Part shown: one piece after another, positions 30,236-44,689 of the stretch | Position numbering within the stretch: position 1 is the stretch's first letter | Layout of the letters: each line of letters begins with the position of its first letter | Source of the DNA: Homarus americanus | Taxonomy: Eukaryota; Arthropoda; Malacostraca; Decapoda; Nephropidae | DNA length: 64,000 bases | Direction of reading: 5' to 3' | Assembly (NCBI RefSeq): GCF_018991925.1 | Contig: NW_024732415.1 | Coordinates: 3,302,981 to 3,366,980, forward strand | Notes under the pieces: generated by a model | Database searches by the model: none | The model's input: the letters and a program-made list of their open reading frames with translations, nothing else | What the model was told of the DNA's origin: nothing | Position numbers and translations under genes: made by a program

Positions 30236-33200
30236 AGTGGAGATGATAATGCAATGGTACTGGAGGTAGTGGTGATGTGTGATAGTAGTACTGGTGGTAA
30301 TGGGTGATAGTAGTAGGGATGTGGATAATGCAATGGTACTGGAGGTAGTGGTGATGTGTGATAGTAGTAGTGATGATGATAATGCAATGGTACTGGAGGT
30401 TAGTGGTGATGTGTGATAGTAGTAGTGATGATGATAATGCAATGGTATTGGAGGTAGGGGTGATGTGTGATAGTAGTAGTGATGATGATAATGCAATGGT
30501 ACTGGAGGTAGTGGTAATGTGTGATAGTAGTACTGGTGGTAATGGGTGATAGTAGTAGTGATGATGATATTGCAATGGTCCTGGAATTATTGGTGATGTG
30601 TGATAGTAGCAGTGATGATGATTATGCAATGGTCCTGGAGGTAGTGGTGATAAGTGATAGTAGTAGTGGTGGTAGAGATGTGTGATAGTAGTAGTGGTGG
30701 TAGTGATGTGTGATAGTAGTAGTGATGATGATAATGCAATGGTAGTGGAGGTAGTGGTGATGTGTGATAGTAGTACTGGTGGTAGTGATGTGTGATAATA
30801 GTACTGGTGGTAGTGACGTGTGATCGTAGTAGTGGTGGTAGTGATGTGTGATAATAGTAGTGGTGGTAGTTATGTGTGATAATAGTAGTGGTGGTAGTTT
30901 GTGGAGTAGTACTGGTGGTAGTGATGTGTGATAATAGTAGTGGTGGTAATGATCTGTGATAGTAGTAATGGTGGTAGTGATGTGTGATAATAGTAGTGGT
31001 GGTAGTTTGTGGAGTAGTACTGGTGGTAGTTATGTGTGGTAGTAGTACTGGTGGTAGTGACGTGTGATAATAGTAGTGGTGGTAGTGATGTGTGATAGTA
31101 GTAGTATTGGTGGTAATTTGTGATAGTAGTACTGGTGGTAATGTGTGATAGTAGTACCGGTGGTAGTGATGTGTTATAATAGTACTAGTGGTAGTGATGT
31201 GTGATCGTAGTAGTGGTGGTAGTTATGTGTGATATTAGTAGTGGTGGTAGTGATGTGTGATAGTAGTAGTAGTGGTGGTAGTGATGTGTGATAGTAGTAC
31301 CGGTGGTAGTGATGTGTGATAGTAGTAGTGGTGGTAATGTGTGATAGTATTACTGGTGGTAATGTGTGATGATGATAATGCAATGGTACTGGAGGTAGTG
31401 ATGTGTGATAGTAGTAGTGATGATGATAATGCAATGGTACTGGAGGTAGTGGTAATGTGTGATAGTAGTAGTGATGATGATAATGCAATGGTACTGAAGG
31501 TAATGGTGATGTGTGATAGTAGTACTGGTGGTAGTGATGTGTGATAGTAGTAGTGGTGGTAGTGATGTGTGATAGTAGTAGTGATGATGATAATGCAATG
31601 GTAATGGGGGTAGTGGTGATGTGTGTTAGTACTATTAGTGGTAGTGATGTGTGATAGTAGTACTGGTGGTAGTGATGTGTGATAATAATAGTGGTGGTTA
31701 ATGATGTTTGATAGTAGTAGTGGTAGTAATGTGTGATAATAGTAGTGATGATGATATTACAATGGTAGTGGAGGTAGTGATGATGTGTGATAGTAGTAGT
31801 GGTGGTAATGTGTGATAGTATTAGTGGTGGAAATATGTGATAGTAGTAGTGGTAGTAGTGATGTGTGATAGTACTACTGGTGGTAGTGAAGTGTCATAGT
31901 ATTAATGGTGGTAATGTGTGATAGTGGTAGTGGTGGTAGTGATATGTGATAGTAGTAGTGGTGGTTGTGATGTGTGATAGTAGTAGTGGTGGTAGTGATG
32001 TGTGATAGTAGTAGTGATGATGATAATGCAATGGTAGTGGAGGTAGTGGTGATGTGTGATAGTAGTAGTGATGATGATAATGCAATGGTACTGGAGGTAG
32101 TGGTGATGTGTGATAGTAGTAATGATGATGACAATGCAATGGTACTGGAGGTAGTGGTGTTTTGTGATAGTAGTAGTGGTGGTAGTGATGTGTGATAGTA
32201 ATACTGGTGGTATTGATGTGTGATAGTAGTAGTGGTGATAATGTGTGATAATAGTAGTGATGATGATATTACAATGGTAGTGGAGGTAGTGATGATGTGT
32301 GATAGTAGTAGTGGTGGTAATGTGTGATAGTATTAGTGGTGGAAATATGTGATAGTAGTAGTGGTAGTAGTGATGTGTGATAGTACTACTGGTGGTAGTG
32401 AAGTGTCATAGTATTAATGGTGGTAATGTGTGATAGTGGTAGTGGTGGTAGTGATATGTGATAGTAGTAGTGGTGGTTGTGATGTGTGATAGTAGTAGTG
32501 GTGGTAGTGATGTGTGATAGTAGTGGTGATGATGATAATGCAATGGTAGTGGAGGTAGTGGTGATGTGTGATAGTAGTAGTGATGATGATAATGCAATGG
32601 TACTGGAGGTAGTGGTGATGTGTGATAGTAGTAATGATGATGACAATGCAATGGTACTGGAGGTAGTTGTGATGTGTGATAGTAGTACTGGTGGTAGTGA
32701 AGTCTCATAGTATTAATGGTGGTAATGTGTGATAGTGGTAGTGGTGGTAGTGATATGTGATAGTAATAGTGGTGGTTGTGATGTGTGATAGTAGTAGTGG
32801 TGGTAGTGATGTGTGATAGTAGTAGCGATGATGATAATGCAATGGTAGTGGAGGTAGTGGTGATGTGTGATAGTAGTAGTGATGATGATAATGCAATGGT
32901 AATGGAGGTAGTGGTGATGTGTGATAGTAGTAGTGATGATGACAATGCAATGGTACTGGAGGTAGTGGTGATGTGTGATAGTAGTAGTGATGATGACAAT
33001 GCAATGGTACTGGAAGTAGTGGTGATGTGTGATAGTAGTAGTGGTGGTAGTGATGTGTGATAGTAGTACTGGTGGTAGTGAAGTGTCATAGTATTAATGG
33101 TGGTAATGTGTGATAGTAGTAGTGGTGGTAGTGATATGTGATAGTAGTAGTGGTGGTTGTGATGTGTGATACTAGTAGTGGTGGTAATGTGTGACAGTAG

Positions 33201-33300
33201 TGGTGCTGATAGCGATATCTGACAGTGGTGATGGTGATAATTGTGGTGGTGTTGGTGATATGTAATAGTAGTTACATGTGTGGTAGTGATGATGGTAGTA
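30236..33300. repeat. GATA/GGTAGT minisatellite, array copy 2
   Basis: About 3 kb. 54-base units predominate at the edges and 28-base units in the middle (about 30770-31360). 31860-32210, 32370-32700 and 32690-33090 are three near-identical subblocks of about 300-500 bases, showing block duplication inside the array. Confidence 0.9.
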
Positions 33301-33580
33301 ATGTGTGTGGTAGTGATGATGGATGGTGTTATATGTAGTGATGATCGATGGTGTTATATGTAATGATGATGGGTGGTGTTATATGTAGTGATGATTAGAC
33401 AATAAATTAATAACAGTTTAATGCTAAAAAAATATACTTTGCTGTACCGTTGGAGTGATAAACATGGTGAAACTTACATACACCGTTAATTATCTATTGA
33501 TGGAAGAAGAAGTTTTGGGGACTGAACAGTGAGACAATGTGGAGCCTCCCGGAGGGTGGCGTCCTACCGTAGCCTTGCGA

Positions 33581-34271
33581 ATGAGACGCCCGGAGGGCGG
33601 CGTTTGTGCTAGTCCTTAATATAGTTAAAGCTGCCTCCCGAAAGTTGGGAATGCTGTACAGATGTCGTAGCTACTTCACTCGTGAGCAGTTGCTCCAAGT
33701 ATATAAGGGATTCATTCGTCCTAACTTGGAGTACTGCTCTCATATCTGGGGTGGCTCTTCTTCTGTCCAACTATTAAATAGGGTGGAATCAAAGGCATTT
33801 CGTCTTGTTAACTTTCCTCCTTTTGTTGACCATCTCTTTTCCCTTTCTCTTCGCCGCAATGTTGCTTCACTCTCTCTCTTTTACAGGTACTTTAACGGGC
33901 AATGTTCGGTGAATTTGACATCCTGTGTACCGTCGGCTAGGCCGTGGGCTCGTAACACCGTCTTGCCCGCGGCGCCCACCGTTTCTCTGTGGATGTCGGT
34001 CACCCGAGAATAACCCGTTATAGTACCTCCTTCTTTCCTCACACAGCCAAACTGTAGAATGTTCTGCCTTCTTCTGTGTTTCCATACTTATACAATCTGT
34101 CTCACTTTAAAAAGCTGGTTTTCCGGCATCTTCATGGTGTAGATTAACACAGTATAACCCTTTTCTTCTCTATTTTCAATTTCTTTCTGTTCATTATTTT
34201 TCGCCCCCCAGGCCCCGTTGTGGGTCGTTTGACCTGTGCCCGGGTGGGCTAATTCCGGTAAAAAAGAAAAA
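33581..34271 (+). mobile_element. LINE 3' fragment, array copy 3
   Basis: Nearly identical to copy 2 but with the common one-base-shorter ACACCGTCTTG, so the frame (33606-34013) ends early. RSNLEYCSHIWGG reads RPNLEYCSHIWGG here. Confidence 0.85.
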
Positions 34272-34348
34272 GATATTCTATTTGACTAACACCAAACGAT
34301 TTTATTCACCAGAAAGCGCATCAAAATATATGGACGAATTACATCTTT

Positions 34349-35332
34349 TCAATCGTAAGATTTTCTTCTGGCGCTTGTGGAGTAAACTGTATTATCCGTC
34401 TCGAAGTAGAGGGTGTTCGAATGGTAGTTTAGGGCGAAACGGTACTGACTTAACATTTGCTTGCCCAGTGTGAAGTCAAATGTACTATCGGGCATCTCAT
34501 GCACGGGGCCGCTGTAGATAAACTTTCTGGAACTCAAGGCAATCCTAATTCTTTCCGGGCGTTAATATAGACCCAGTTTTTGCTTCCAACATTTTTGTGA
34601 AATAAAAAAATTTTGCGCACCGCTGTCGATGTGGATATAGAGTTTGGGCCTGACCAAGGCGTCTAATGTGTGAGCTTCTAGAACGTATTATAAATCTTTG
34701 GATGACAGTTCGTGATGGTCTTTGAGGACCTTGGGAGAGGTGAAATATAAGGTTGAATTTTCCGTGTTGAAGGTTTGGAGGACACGGGTACGACGGAGGG
34801 TTTGGTTGTCCAAGAATATATTATTATACGTTCGTTTTCTCCCCATTTCCGGGGGAAAGATACATATAATAGAGAAAAATATTACCTCATCACTTAGTTT
34901 GATCTTTTGTTCGTATAATTCTCTGAACTCCATTTTCTTCATACCACCCCACAAATCAATTAAATATTTTTTAGTACACTTTTCATATTGCAGTAGGTCC
35001 AGTCCTTTAGCCTTCTAATACGACATGAAAAATGTGGTCGTTCCTGAATCCACATACAAGGTGCATGGCTTGTCATTGATCTCAGCGTCAACTCTGTTTA
35101 GATCATGAAGCGATACTTTCATCATCTTGGAAACGTCAGGCATCTATGATACACGTGCGGTCGGGTCTAAGAAGAGGGTCAGAACACCATCATTAGATAA
35201 GAGGGGGCGAAGGCTTTCCTTCGACTTTAGCAGCAGTTTCTTCCTCTGGTACTTTATCCTCTTACTCATTCTGCCCCGTAGAGGAGGGACTTCCCTTGAA
35301 CGTAACTATTTCGATTCAACTTTCTTACCCAT
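34349..35332 (-). pseudogene. Decayed gag-protease segment, two retropepsin-like modules, array copy 3
   Basis: 984 bases, almost identical to copy 2, including DSGAQNFF in module 2, the extra in-frame stop at 34688-34690, and the same divergent patch (34688-34721). Confidence 0.65.
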
Positions 35333-35439
35333 TATATATTTTAGGGTTATACGGTATAAGAGTATAATTGTCAATATGACCAAAGATGCTGACCAATCTT
35401 AAATATAAATGTAGGAAGAGGTCATTAACGGAAGTGGAG

Positions 35440-37320
35440 ATGATAATGCAATGGTACTGGAGGTAGTGGTGATGTGTGATAGTAGTACTGGTGGTAATGG
35501 GTGATAGTAGTAGTGATGATGATAATGCAATGGTACTGGAGGTAGTGGTGATGTGTGATAGTAGTAGTGATGATGAAAATGCAATGGTACTGGAGGTTAG
35601 TGGTGATGTGTGATAGTAGTAGTGATGATGATAATGCAATGGTATTGGAGGTAGGGGTGATGTGTGATAGTAGTAGTGATGATGATAATGCAATGGTACT
35701 GGAGGTAGTGGTAATGTGTGATAGTAGTACTGGTGGTAATGGGTGATAGTAGTAGTGATGATGATATTGCAATGGTCCTGGAATTTGTGGTGATGTGTGA
35801 TAGTAGCAGTGATGATGATTATGCAATGGTACTGGAGGTAGTGGTGATAAGTGATAGTAGTAGTGGTGGTAGAGATGTGTGATAGTAGTAGTGGTGGTAG
35901 TGATGTGTGATAGTAGTAGTGATGATGATAATGCAATGGTAGTGGAGGTAGTGGAGATGTGTGATAGTAGTAGTGGTGGTAATGTGTGATAGTAGTACTG
36001 CTGGTAGTGATGTGTGATAATAGTACTGGTGATAGTGACGTGTGATCGTAGTAGTGGTGGTAGTGATGTGTGATAATAGTAGTGGTGGTAGTTATGTGTG
36101 ATAATAGTAGTGGTGGTAGTTTTTGGAGTAGTACTGGTGGTAGTGATGTGTGATAATAGTAGTGGTGGTAATGATCTGTGATAGTAGTACTGGTGGTAGT
36201 GATGTGTGATAATAGTAGTGGTGGTAGTTTGTGGAGTAGTATTGGTGGTAGTTATGTGTGGTAGTAGTACTGGTGGTAGTGACGTGTGATAGTAGTAGTG
36301 GTGGTAATGATGTGCGATAGTAGTAGTGGTGGTAATGTGTGATAGTAGTAGTGATGGTAATGTGTGATGATGATAATGCAATGGTACTTGACGTAGTGGT
36401 GATGTGTGATAGTAGTAGTGTTGGTAGTGATGTGTGATAGTAGTAGTATTGGTGGTAATTTGTGATAGTAGTACTGGTGGTAATGTGTGATAGTAGTACC
36501 GGTGGTAGTGATGTGTTATAATAGTACTAGTGGTAGTGATGTGTGATCGTAGTAGTGGTGGTAGTGATGTATGATAATAGTAGTGGTGGTAGTTATGTGT
36601 GATAGTAGTAGTGGTGGTAGTGATGTGTGATAGTAGTAGTAGTGGTGGTAGTGATGTGTGATAGTAGTACCGGTGGTAGTGATGTGTGATAGTAGTAGTG
36701 ATGATGATAATGCAATGGTACTGGAGGTAGTGGTAATGTGTGATAGTAGTAGTGATGATGATAATGCAATGGTACTGAAGGTAATGGTGATGTGTGATAG
36801 TAGTACTGGTGGTAGTGATGTGTGATAGTAGTAGTGGTGGTAGTGATGTGTGATAGTAGTGGTGATGATGATAATGCAATTGTAATGGGGGTAGTGGTGA
36901 TGCGTGTTAGTACTATTAGTGGTAGTGATGTGTGATAGTAGTACTGGTGGTAGTGATGTGTGATAGTAATACTGGTGGTATTGATGTGTGATAGTAGTAG
37001 TGGTGATAATGTGTGATAATAGTAGTGATGATGATAGTACAATGGTAGTGGAGGTAGTGATGATGTGTGATAGTAGTAGTGGTGGTAATGTGTGATAGTA
37101 TTAGTGGTGGTAATATGTGATAGTAGTAGTGGTAGTAGTGATATGTGATAGTAGTACTGGTGGTAGTGATGTGTGATAGTAGTAGTGGTGGTAATGTGTG
37201 ACAGTAGTAGTGGTGATAGCGATATCTGACAGTGGTGATGGTGATAATTGTGGTGGTGTTGGTGATATGTAATAGTAGTTACATGTGTGGTAGTGGTGAT
37301 GGTAGTAATGTGTGTGTGGT
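35440..37320. repeat. GATA/GGTAGT minisatellite, array copy 3
   Basis: About 1.9 kb. Its order of variant units (including GTGATCGTAGTAG and TTTGTGGAGTAG variants) matches the right part of the block in copies 4 and 5, which links these units by descent. Confidence 0.9.
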
Positions 37321-37615
37321 AGTGATGACGGGTGGTGTTATATGTAGTGATGATGGATGGTGTTATATGTAGTGATGATGGGTGGTGTTATATGTAGTGA
37401 TGATGGGTGGTGTTATATGTAGTGATGATTAGACAATAAAATAATAACAGTCTAATGCTAAAAAAATATACTTTGCTGTACCGTTATAGTGAAAAACATG
37501 GTGGAACTTACATACACCGTTAATTAACTATTGATGGAAGAAGAAGTTTTGGGGACTGAACAGCGAGACAATGTGGAGCCTCCCGGAGGGTGGCGTCCTA
37601 CCGTGGCCTAGCGAA

Positions 37616-38298
37616 TGAGCCGCCCTGAGGGCGGCGTCTCTGCTAGTCCTTAATATAGTTAAAGCTGCCTCCCGAAAATTGGGAATGCTGTACAGATGCC
37701 GTAGCTACTTCACTCCTGAGCAGTTGCTCCAAATATATATGGGATTCATTCGTCCTAACTTGGAGTACTGGTCTCATATCTGGGGTGGCTCTTCTTCTGT
37801 CCAACTATTAGATAGGGTGGAATCATAGGCATTTCGTCTTATAAACTTTCCTCCTTTAATCGACCATCTCTCTTCCCTTTCTCTTCACCGCAATGTATCT
37901 TCACTCTCTCTTTTACAGGTACTTTAACGGGCAATGTTGGGTGAATTTGGCATCCTGTGTACCGCCGGCAAGGCCGTGGGCTCGTAACACCCTCATGCCC
38001 GCGGTGCCCACCGTTTCTCTGTGGATGTCGGTCACCCGAGAATAACCCGTTATAGTACCTCCTTCTTTCCTCACACAGCCAAACTGTGGAATGCTCTGCC
38101 TTCTTCTGTGTTTCCATACTTATACAATCTGTCTCAATTTAAAAAGCTGGTTTTTCGGCATCTTCGTGGTGTAGAAGAACACAGTATAACCCTTTTCTTC
38201 TCTATTTTCAATTTCTTTCTGTTCATTATTTTTCGCCCCCCAGGCCCCGTTGTGGGTCGTTTGACCTGTGCCCGGGTGGGCTAATTCCGGTAAAAAAA
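37616..38298 (+). mobile_element. LINE 3' fragment, array copy 4
   Basis: Same LINE end, more decayed. A TAG replaces the Lys codon after VES (near 37827), and two bases are missing in the TCACTCTCTCTTTTACAGG stretch. The upstream hairpin-like GCCCGGAGGGC is changed to GCCCTGAGGGC. Copies 5 and 6 share all three changes. Confidence 0.85.
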
Positions 38299-38385
38299 AT
38301 ATATATATACATATTCTATTTGACTAACACCAAAGATTTTATTCACCAGAAAGCGCATCAAAATATATGGACGAATTACATCTTT

Positions 38386-39369
38386 TCAATCGTAAAATTT
38401 TCTTCTGGCGCTTGTGGAGTAAACTGTATTATCCGTCTCGAAGTAGAGGGTGTTCGAATGGTAGTTTAGGGCGAAACGGTACTGACTTAACATTTGCTTG
38501 CCCATTGTGAAGTCAAATGTATTATCGGGCATCTCATGCACGGGGCCGCTGTAGATAAACTTTCTGGAACTCAAGGCAATCCTAATTCTTTCCGGGCGTT
38601 AATATAAACCCAGTTTTTGCTTCCAACATTTTTGTGAAATATAAAAATTTGTTGCACCGCTGTCGATGTGGATATAGAGTGTGGGCCTGACCAAGGCGTC
38701 TGATGTGTGAGCTTCTAAAACGTATTGGAAAGCTCCGTTTAACAGGTGGGACTTTTCTTTGAGGACCTTGGGAGAGGTGAAATATAAGGTTGAATTTTCC
38801 GTGTTGAAGGTTTGGAGGACACGGGTACGACTGAGGGTTTGGTTGTCCAAGAATATATTGTTATACTCTTGATTTCTCCCCATTTCCGGGGGAAAGACAG
38901 ATATTCTAGAGAAAAATATTACCTCATCGTTAAGTTTGATCTTTTGTTCGTATAGTTCTCTGAACTCCACTCGCTTCATACCACCCCACAAATCAATTAC
39001 ACATTTTGTAGTACACCTTTGATATTGGAGTATGTCTAGTCCTTTAGCCTTCTAATACGACATGAAAAATTTTGTCGATCCTGAATCCACATACAAGGTG
39101 CATGGCTTGTCATTGATCTCAGCGTCAACTTTGTTTAGATCATGAAGCGATACACTCCTCATCTTGGAAACGTCAGGCATCTATGATACACGTGCGGTCG
39201 GGTCTAAGAAGAGGGTCAGAACACCATCATTAGATAAGAGGGGGCGAAGGCTTTCCTTCGACTTTAGCAGCACTTTCTTCCTCTGGTACTTTATCCTCTT
39301 ACTCATTCTGCCCCGTAGAGGAGGGACTTCCCTTGAACGTAACTTTTTCGATTCAACTTTCTTACCCAT
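38386..39369 (-). pseudogene. Decayed gag-protease segment, two retropepsin-like modules, array copy 4
   Basis: 984 bases with the three ancestral stops. Module 2 reads DSGATNFYIS. The region before module 2 resembles copy 1 (KEKSHLL) and not copies 2 and 3. RRTRV of module 1 is changed to SRTRV only here. Confidence 0.65.
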
Positions 39370-39477
39370 TATATATTTTAGGGTTATACGGTATAAGATT
39401 ATACTTGTCAATATGACCAAAGATGCTGACCAATCTTAAATATAAATGTAGGAAGAGGTCATTAAGGGAAGTGGAGA

Positions 39478-42400
39478 TGATAATGCAATGGTACTGGAGG
39501 TAGTGGTGATGTGTGATAGTAGTGCTGGTGGTAATGGGTGATAGTAGTAGTGATGATGATAATGCAATGGTATTGGAGGTAGGGGTGATGTGTGATAGTA
39601 GTAGTGATGATGATAATGCAATGGTACTGGAGGTAGGTGGTGATGTGTGATAGTAGTAGTGATGATGATAATGCAATGGTACTGGAGGTAGTGGTGATGT
39701 GTGATAGTAGTACTGGTGGTAATGGGTGATAGTAGTAGGGATGATGATATTGCAATGGTCCTGGAGGTAGTGGTGATGTGTGATAGTAGCAGTGATGATG
39801 ATTATGCAATGGTACTGGAGGTAGTGGTGATAAGTGATAGTAGTAGTGGTAGTAGAGATGTGTGATAGTAGTAGTGGTGGTAGTGATGTGTGATAGTAGT
39901 AGTGATGATGATAATGCAATGGTAGTGGAGGTAGTGGTGATGTGTGATAGAAGTAGTGATGATGATAATGCAATGGTACTGGAGGTAGTGGTGATGTGTG
40001 ATAGTAGTAGTGATGGTAGGTAGTGTAGTGGATGTGTGATAGTAGTAGTGATGATGATAATGCAATGGTAGTGGAGGTAGTGGTGATGTGTGATAGTAGT
40101 AGTGATGATGATAATGCAATGGTACTGGAGTTAGTGGTGATGTGTGATAGTAGTAGTGATGATGATAATACAATGGTACTGGGGGTAGTGGTGATGTGTG
40201 ATAGTAGTACTGGTGGTAGTGATGTGTGATAGTAGTAGTGATGATGATAATGCAATGGTACTGGAGGTTAGTGGTGATGTGTGATAGTAGTAGTGATGAT
40301 GATAATGCAATGGTATTGGAGGTAGGGGTGATGTGTGATAGTAGTAGTGATGATGATAATGCAATGGTACTGGAGGTAGTGGTAATGTGTGATAGTAGTA
40401 CTGGTGGTAATGGGTGATAGTAGTAGTGATGATGATATTGCAATGGTCCTGGAATTAGTGGTGATGTGTGATAGTAGCAGTGATGATGATTATGCAATGG
40501 TACTGGAGGTAGTGGTGATAAGTGATAGTAGTAGTGGTGGTAGAGATGTGTGATAGTAGTAGTGGTGGTAGTGATGTGTGATAGTAGTAGTGATGATGAT
40601 AATGCAATGGTAGTGGAGGTAGTGGTCATGTGTGATAGAAGTAGTGATGATGATAATGCAATGGTACTGGAGGTAGTGGTGATGTGTGATAGTAGTAGTG
40701 ATGATGATAATGCAATGGTACTGGAGGTAGTGGTGATGTGTGATAGTAGTAGTGATGATGATAATGCAATGGTACTGGAGGTGGTAGTGATGTGTGATAG
40801 TAGTAGTGATGATGATAATGCAATGGTACTGGAGGTTAGTGGTGATGTGTGATAGTAGTAGTGATGATGATAATGCAATGGTATTGGAGGTAGGAGTGAT
40901 GTGTGATAGTAGTAGTGATGATGATAATGCAATGGTACTGGAGGTAGTGGTAATGTGTGATAGTAGTTCTGGTGGTAATGGGTGATAGTAGTAGTGATGA
41001 TGATATTGCAATGGTCCTGGAATTAGTGGTGATGTGTGATAGTAGCAGTGATGATGATTATGCAATGGTACTGGAGGTAGTGGTGATAAGTGATAGTAGT
41101 AGTGTTGGTAGAGATGTGTGATAGTAGTAGTGGTGGTAGTGATGTGTGATAGTAGTAGTGATGATGATAATGCAATGGTAGTGGAGGTAGTGGAGATGTG
41201 TGATAGTAGTAGTGGTGGTAATGTGTGATAGTAGTACTGCTGGTAGTGATGTGTGATAATAGTACTGGTGGTAGTGACGTGTGATCGTAGTAGTGGTGGT
41301 AGTGATGTGTGATAATAGTAGTGGTGGTAGTTATGTGTGATAATAGTAGTGGTGGTAGTTTGTGGAGTAGTACTGGTGGTAGTGATGTGTGATAATAGTA
41401 GTGGTGGTAATGATCTGTGATAGTAGTACTGGTGGTAGTGATGTGTGATAATAGTAGTGGTGGTAGTTTGTGGAGTAGTACTGGTGGTAGTTATGTGTGG
41501 TAGTAGTACTGGTGGTAGTGACGTATGATAGTAGTAGTGGTGGTAATGATGTGCGATAGTAGTAGTGGTGGTAATGTGTGATAGTAGTAGTGATGGTAAT
41601 GTTGATGATGATAATGCAATGGTACTGGACGTAGTGGTGATGTGTGATAGTAGTAGTGGTGGTAGTGATGTGTGATAGTAGTAGTATTGGTGGTAATTTG
41701 TGATAGTAGTACTGGTGGTAATGTGTGATAGTAGTACCGGTGGTAGTGATGTGTTATAATAGTACTAGTGGTAGTGATGTGTGGTCGTAGTAGTGGTGGT
41801 AGTGATGTATGATAATAGTAGTGGTGGTAGTTATGTGTGATAGTAGTAGTGGTGGTAGTGATGTGTGATAGTAGTAGTAGTGGTGGTAGTGATGTGTGAT
41901 AGTAGTACCGGTGGTAGTGATGTGTGATAGTAGTAGTGATGATGATAATGCAATGGTACTGGAGGTAGTGGTAATGTGTGATAGTAGTAGTGATGATGAT
42001 AATGCAATGGTACTGAAGGTAATGGTGATGTGTGATAGTAGTACTGGTGGTAGTGATGTGTGATAGTAGTAGTGGTGGTAGTGATGTGTGATAGTAGTAG
42101 TGATGATGATAATGCAATGGTAATGGGGGTAGTGGTGATGTGTGTTAGTACTATTAGTGGTAGTGATGTGTGATAGTAGTACTGGTGGTAGTGATGTGTG
42201 ATAGTAATACTGGTGGTATTGATGTGTGACAGTAGTAGTGGTGATAATGTGTGATAATAGTAGTGATGATGATAGTACAATGGTAGTGGAGGTAGTGATG
42301 ATGTGTGATAGTAGTAGTGGTGGTAATGTGTGATAGTATTAGTGGTGGTAATATGTGATAGTAGTAGTGGTAGTAGTGATGTGTGATAGTAGTACTGGTG

Positions 42401-42545
42401 GTAGTGATGTGTGATAGTAGTAGTGGTGGTAATGTGACAGTAGTAGTGGTGATAGCGATGTCTGACAGTGGTGATGGTGATAATTGTGGTGGTGTTGGTG
42501 ATATGTAATAGTAGTTACATGTGTGGTAGTGGTGATGGTAGTAAT
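39478..42545. repeat. GATA/GGTAGT minisatellite, array copy 4
   Basis: About 3.1 kb. The first half is mostly 54-base units with an internal duplication (the 40205-40560 and 40770-41130 blocks are nearly the same); the second half is mostly 28-base units. Confidence 0.9.
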
Positions 42546-42826
42546 GTGTGTGTGGTAGTGATGACGGGTGGTGTTATATGTAGTGATGATGGATGGTGTT
42601 ATATGTAGTGATGATGGGTGGTGTTATATGTAGTGATGATTAGACAATAAAATAATAACAGTCTAATGCTAAAAAAATATACTTTGCTGTACCGTTATAG
42701 TGAAAAACATGGTGGAACTTACATACACCGTTAATTAACTATTGATGGAAGAAGAAGTTTTGGGGACTGAACAGCGAGACAATGTGGAGCCTCCCGGAGG
42801 GTGGCGTCCTACCGTGGCCTAGCGAA

Positions 42827-43511
42827 TGAGCCGCCCTGAGGGCGGCGTCTCTGCTAGTCCTTAATATAGTTAAAGCTGCCTCCCGAAAATTGGGAATGCT
42901 GTACAGATGCCGTAGCTACTTCACTCCTGAGCAGTTGCTCCAAACATATATGGGATTCATTCGTCCTAACCTGGAGTACTGCTCTCATATCTGGGGTGGC
43001 TCTTCTTCTGTCCAACTATTAGATAGGGTGGAATCATAGGCATTTCGTCTTATAAACTTTCCTCCTTTAATCGACCATCTCTCTTCCCTTTCTCTTCACC
43101 GCAATGTATCTTCACTCTCTCTTTTACAGGTACTTTAACGGGCAATGTTGGGTGAATTTGGCATCCTGTGTACCGCCGGCAAGGCCGTGGGCTCGTAACA
43201 CCCTCATGCCCGCGGTGCCCACCGTTTCTCTGTGGATGTCGGTCACCCGAGAATAACCCGTTATAGTACCTCCTTCTTTCCTCACACAGCCAAACTGTGG
43301 AATGCTCTGCCTTCTTCTGTGTTTCCATACTTTTACAATCTGTCTCAATTTAAAAAGCTGGTTTTTCGGCATCTTCGTGGTGTAGAAGAACACAGTATAA
43401 CCCTTTTCTTCTCTATTTTCAATTTCTTTCTGTTCTTTTTTTTTTCGCCCCCCAGGCCCCGTTGTGGGTCGTTTGACCTGTGCCCGGGTGGGCTAATTCC
43501 GGTAAAAAAAA
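42827..43511 (+). mobile_element. LINE 3' fragment, array copy 5
   Basis: As copy 4, with the same stop and two-base deletion. Differences from copy 4 are a handful of substitutions, so this duplication is recent. Confidence 0.85.
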
Positions 43512-43597
43512 TATATATATACATATTCTATTTGACTAACACCAAAGATTTTATTCACCAGAAAGCGCATCAAAATATATGGACGAATTACATCTTT

Positions 43598-44581
43598 TCA
43601 ATCGTAAAATTTTCTTCTGGCGCTTGTGGAGTAAACTGTATTATCCGTCTCGAAGTAGAGGGTGTTCGAATGGTAGTTTAGGGTGAAACGGTACTGACTT
43701 AACATTTGCTTGCCCATTGTGAAGTCAAATGTATTATCGGGCATCTCATGCACGGGGCCGCTGTAGATAAACTTTCTGGAACTCAAGGCAATCCTAATTC
43801 TTTCCGGGCGTTAATATAGACCCAGTTTTTGCTTCCAACATTTTTGTGAAATATAAAAATTTGTTGCACCGCTGTCGATGTGGATATAGAGTGTGGGCCT
43901 GACCAAGGCGTCTGATGTGTGAGCTTCTAAAACGTATTGGAAAGCTCCGTTTAACAGGTGGGACTTTTCTTTGAGGACCTTGGGAGAGGTGAAATATAAG
44001 GTTGAATTTTCCGTGTTGAAGGTTTGGAGGACACGGGTACGACGGAGGGTTTGGTTGTCCAAGAATATATTGTTATACTCTTGATTTCTCCCCATTTCCG
44101 GGGGAAAGACAGATATTCTAGAGAAAAATATTACCTCATCGTTAAGTTTGATCTTTTGTTCGTATAGTTCTCTGAACTCCACTCGCTTCATACCACCCCA
44201 CAAATCAATTACACATTTTGTAGTACACCTTTGATATTGGAGTATGTCTAGTCCTTTAGCCTTCTAATACGACATGAAAAATTTTGTCGATCCTGAATCC
44301 ACATACAAGGTGCATGGCTTGTCATTGATCTCAGCATCAACTTTGTTAAGATCATGAAGCGATACACTCCTCATCTTGGAAACGTCAGGCATCTATGATA
44401 CACGTGCGGTCGGGTCTAAGAAGAGGGTCAGAACACCATCATTAGATAAGAGGGGGCGAAGGCTTTCCTTCGACTTCAGCAGCACTTTCTTCCTCTGGTA
44501 CTTTACCCTCTTACTCATTCTGCCCCGTAGAGGAGGGACTTCCCTTGAACGTAACTTTTTCGATTCAACTTTCTTACCCAT
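43598..44581 (-). pseudogene. Decayed gag-protease segment, two retropepsin-like modules, array copy 5
   Basis: 984 bases, nearly identical to copy 4, with the ancestral RRTRV reading. One Ala-to-Thr change is seen in the last part (YRFTLNYH). Confidence 0.65.
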
Positions 44582-44689
44582 TATATATTTTAGGGTTATA
44601 CGGTATAAGATTATACTTGTCAATATGACCAAAGATGCTGACCAATCTTAAATATAAATGTAGGAAGAGGTCATTAAGGGAAGTGGAGA

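Noticed and set aside
35425..36879. 484-codon minus-strand open frame
   Set aside because: Same cause: mixed 54-base and 28-base minisatellite units. Frame changes every 28-base unit explain its three alternating residue patterns.
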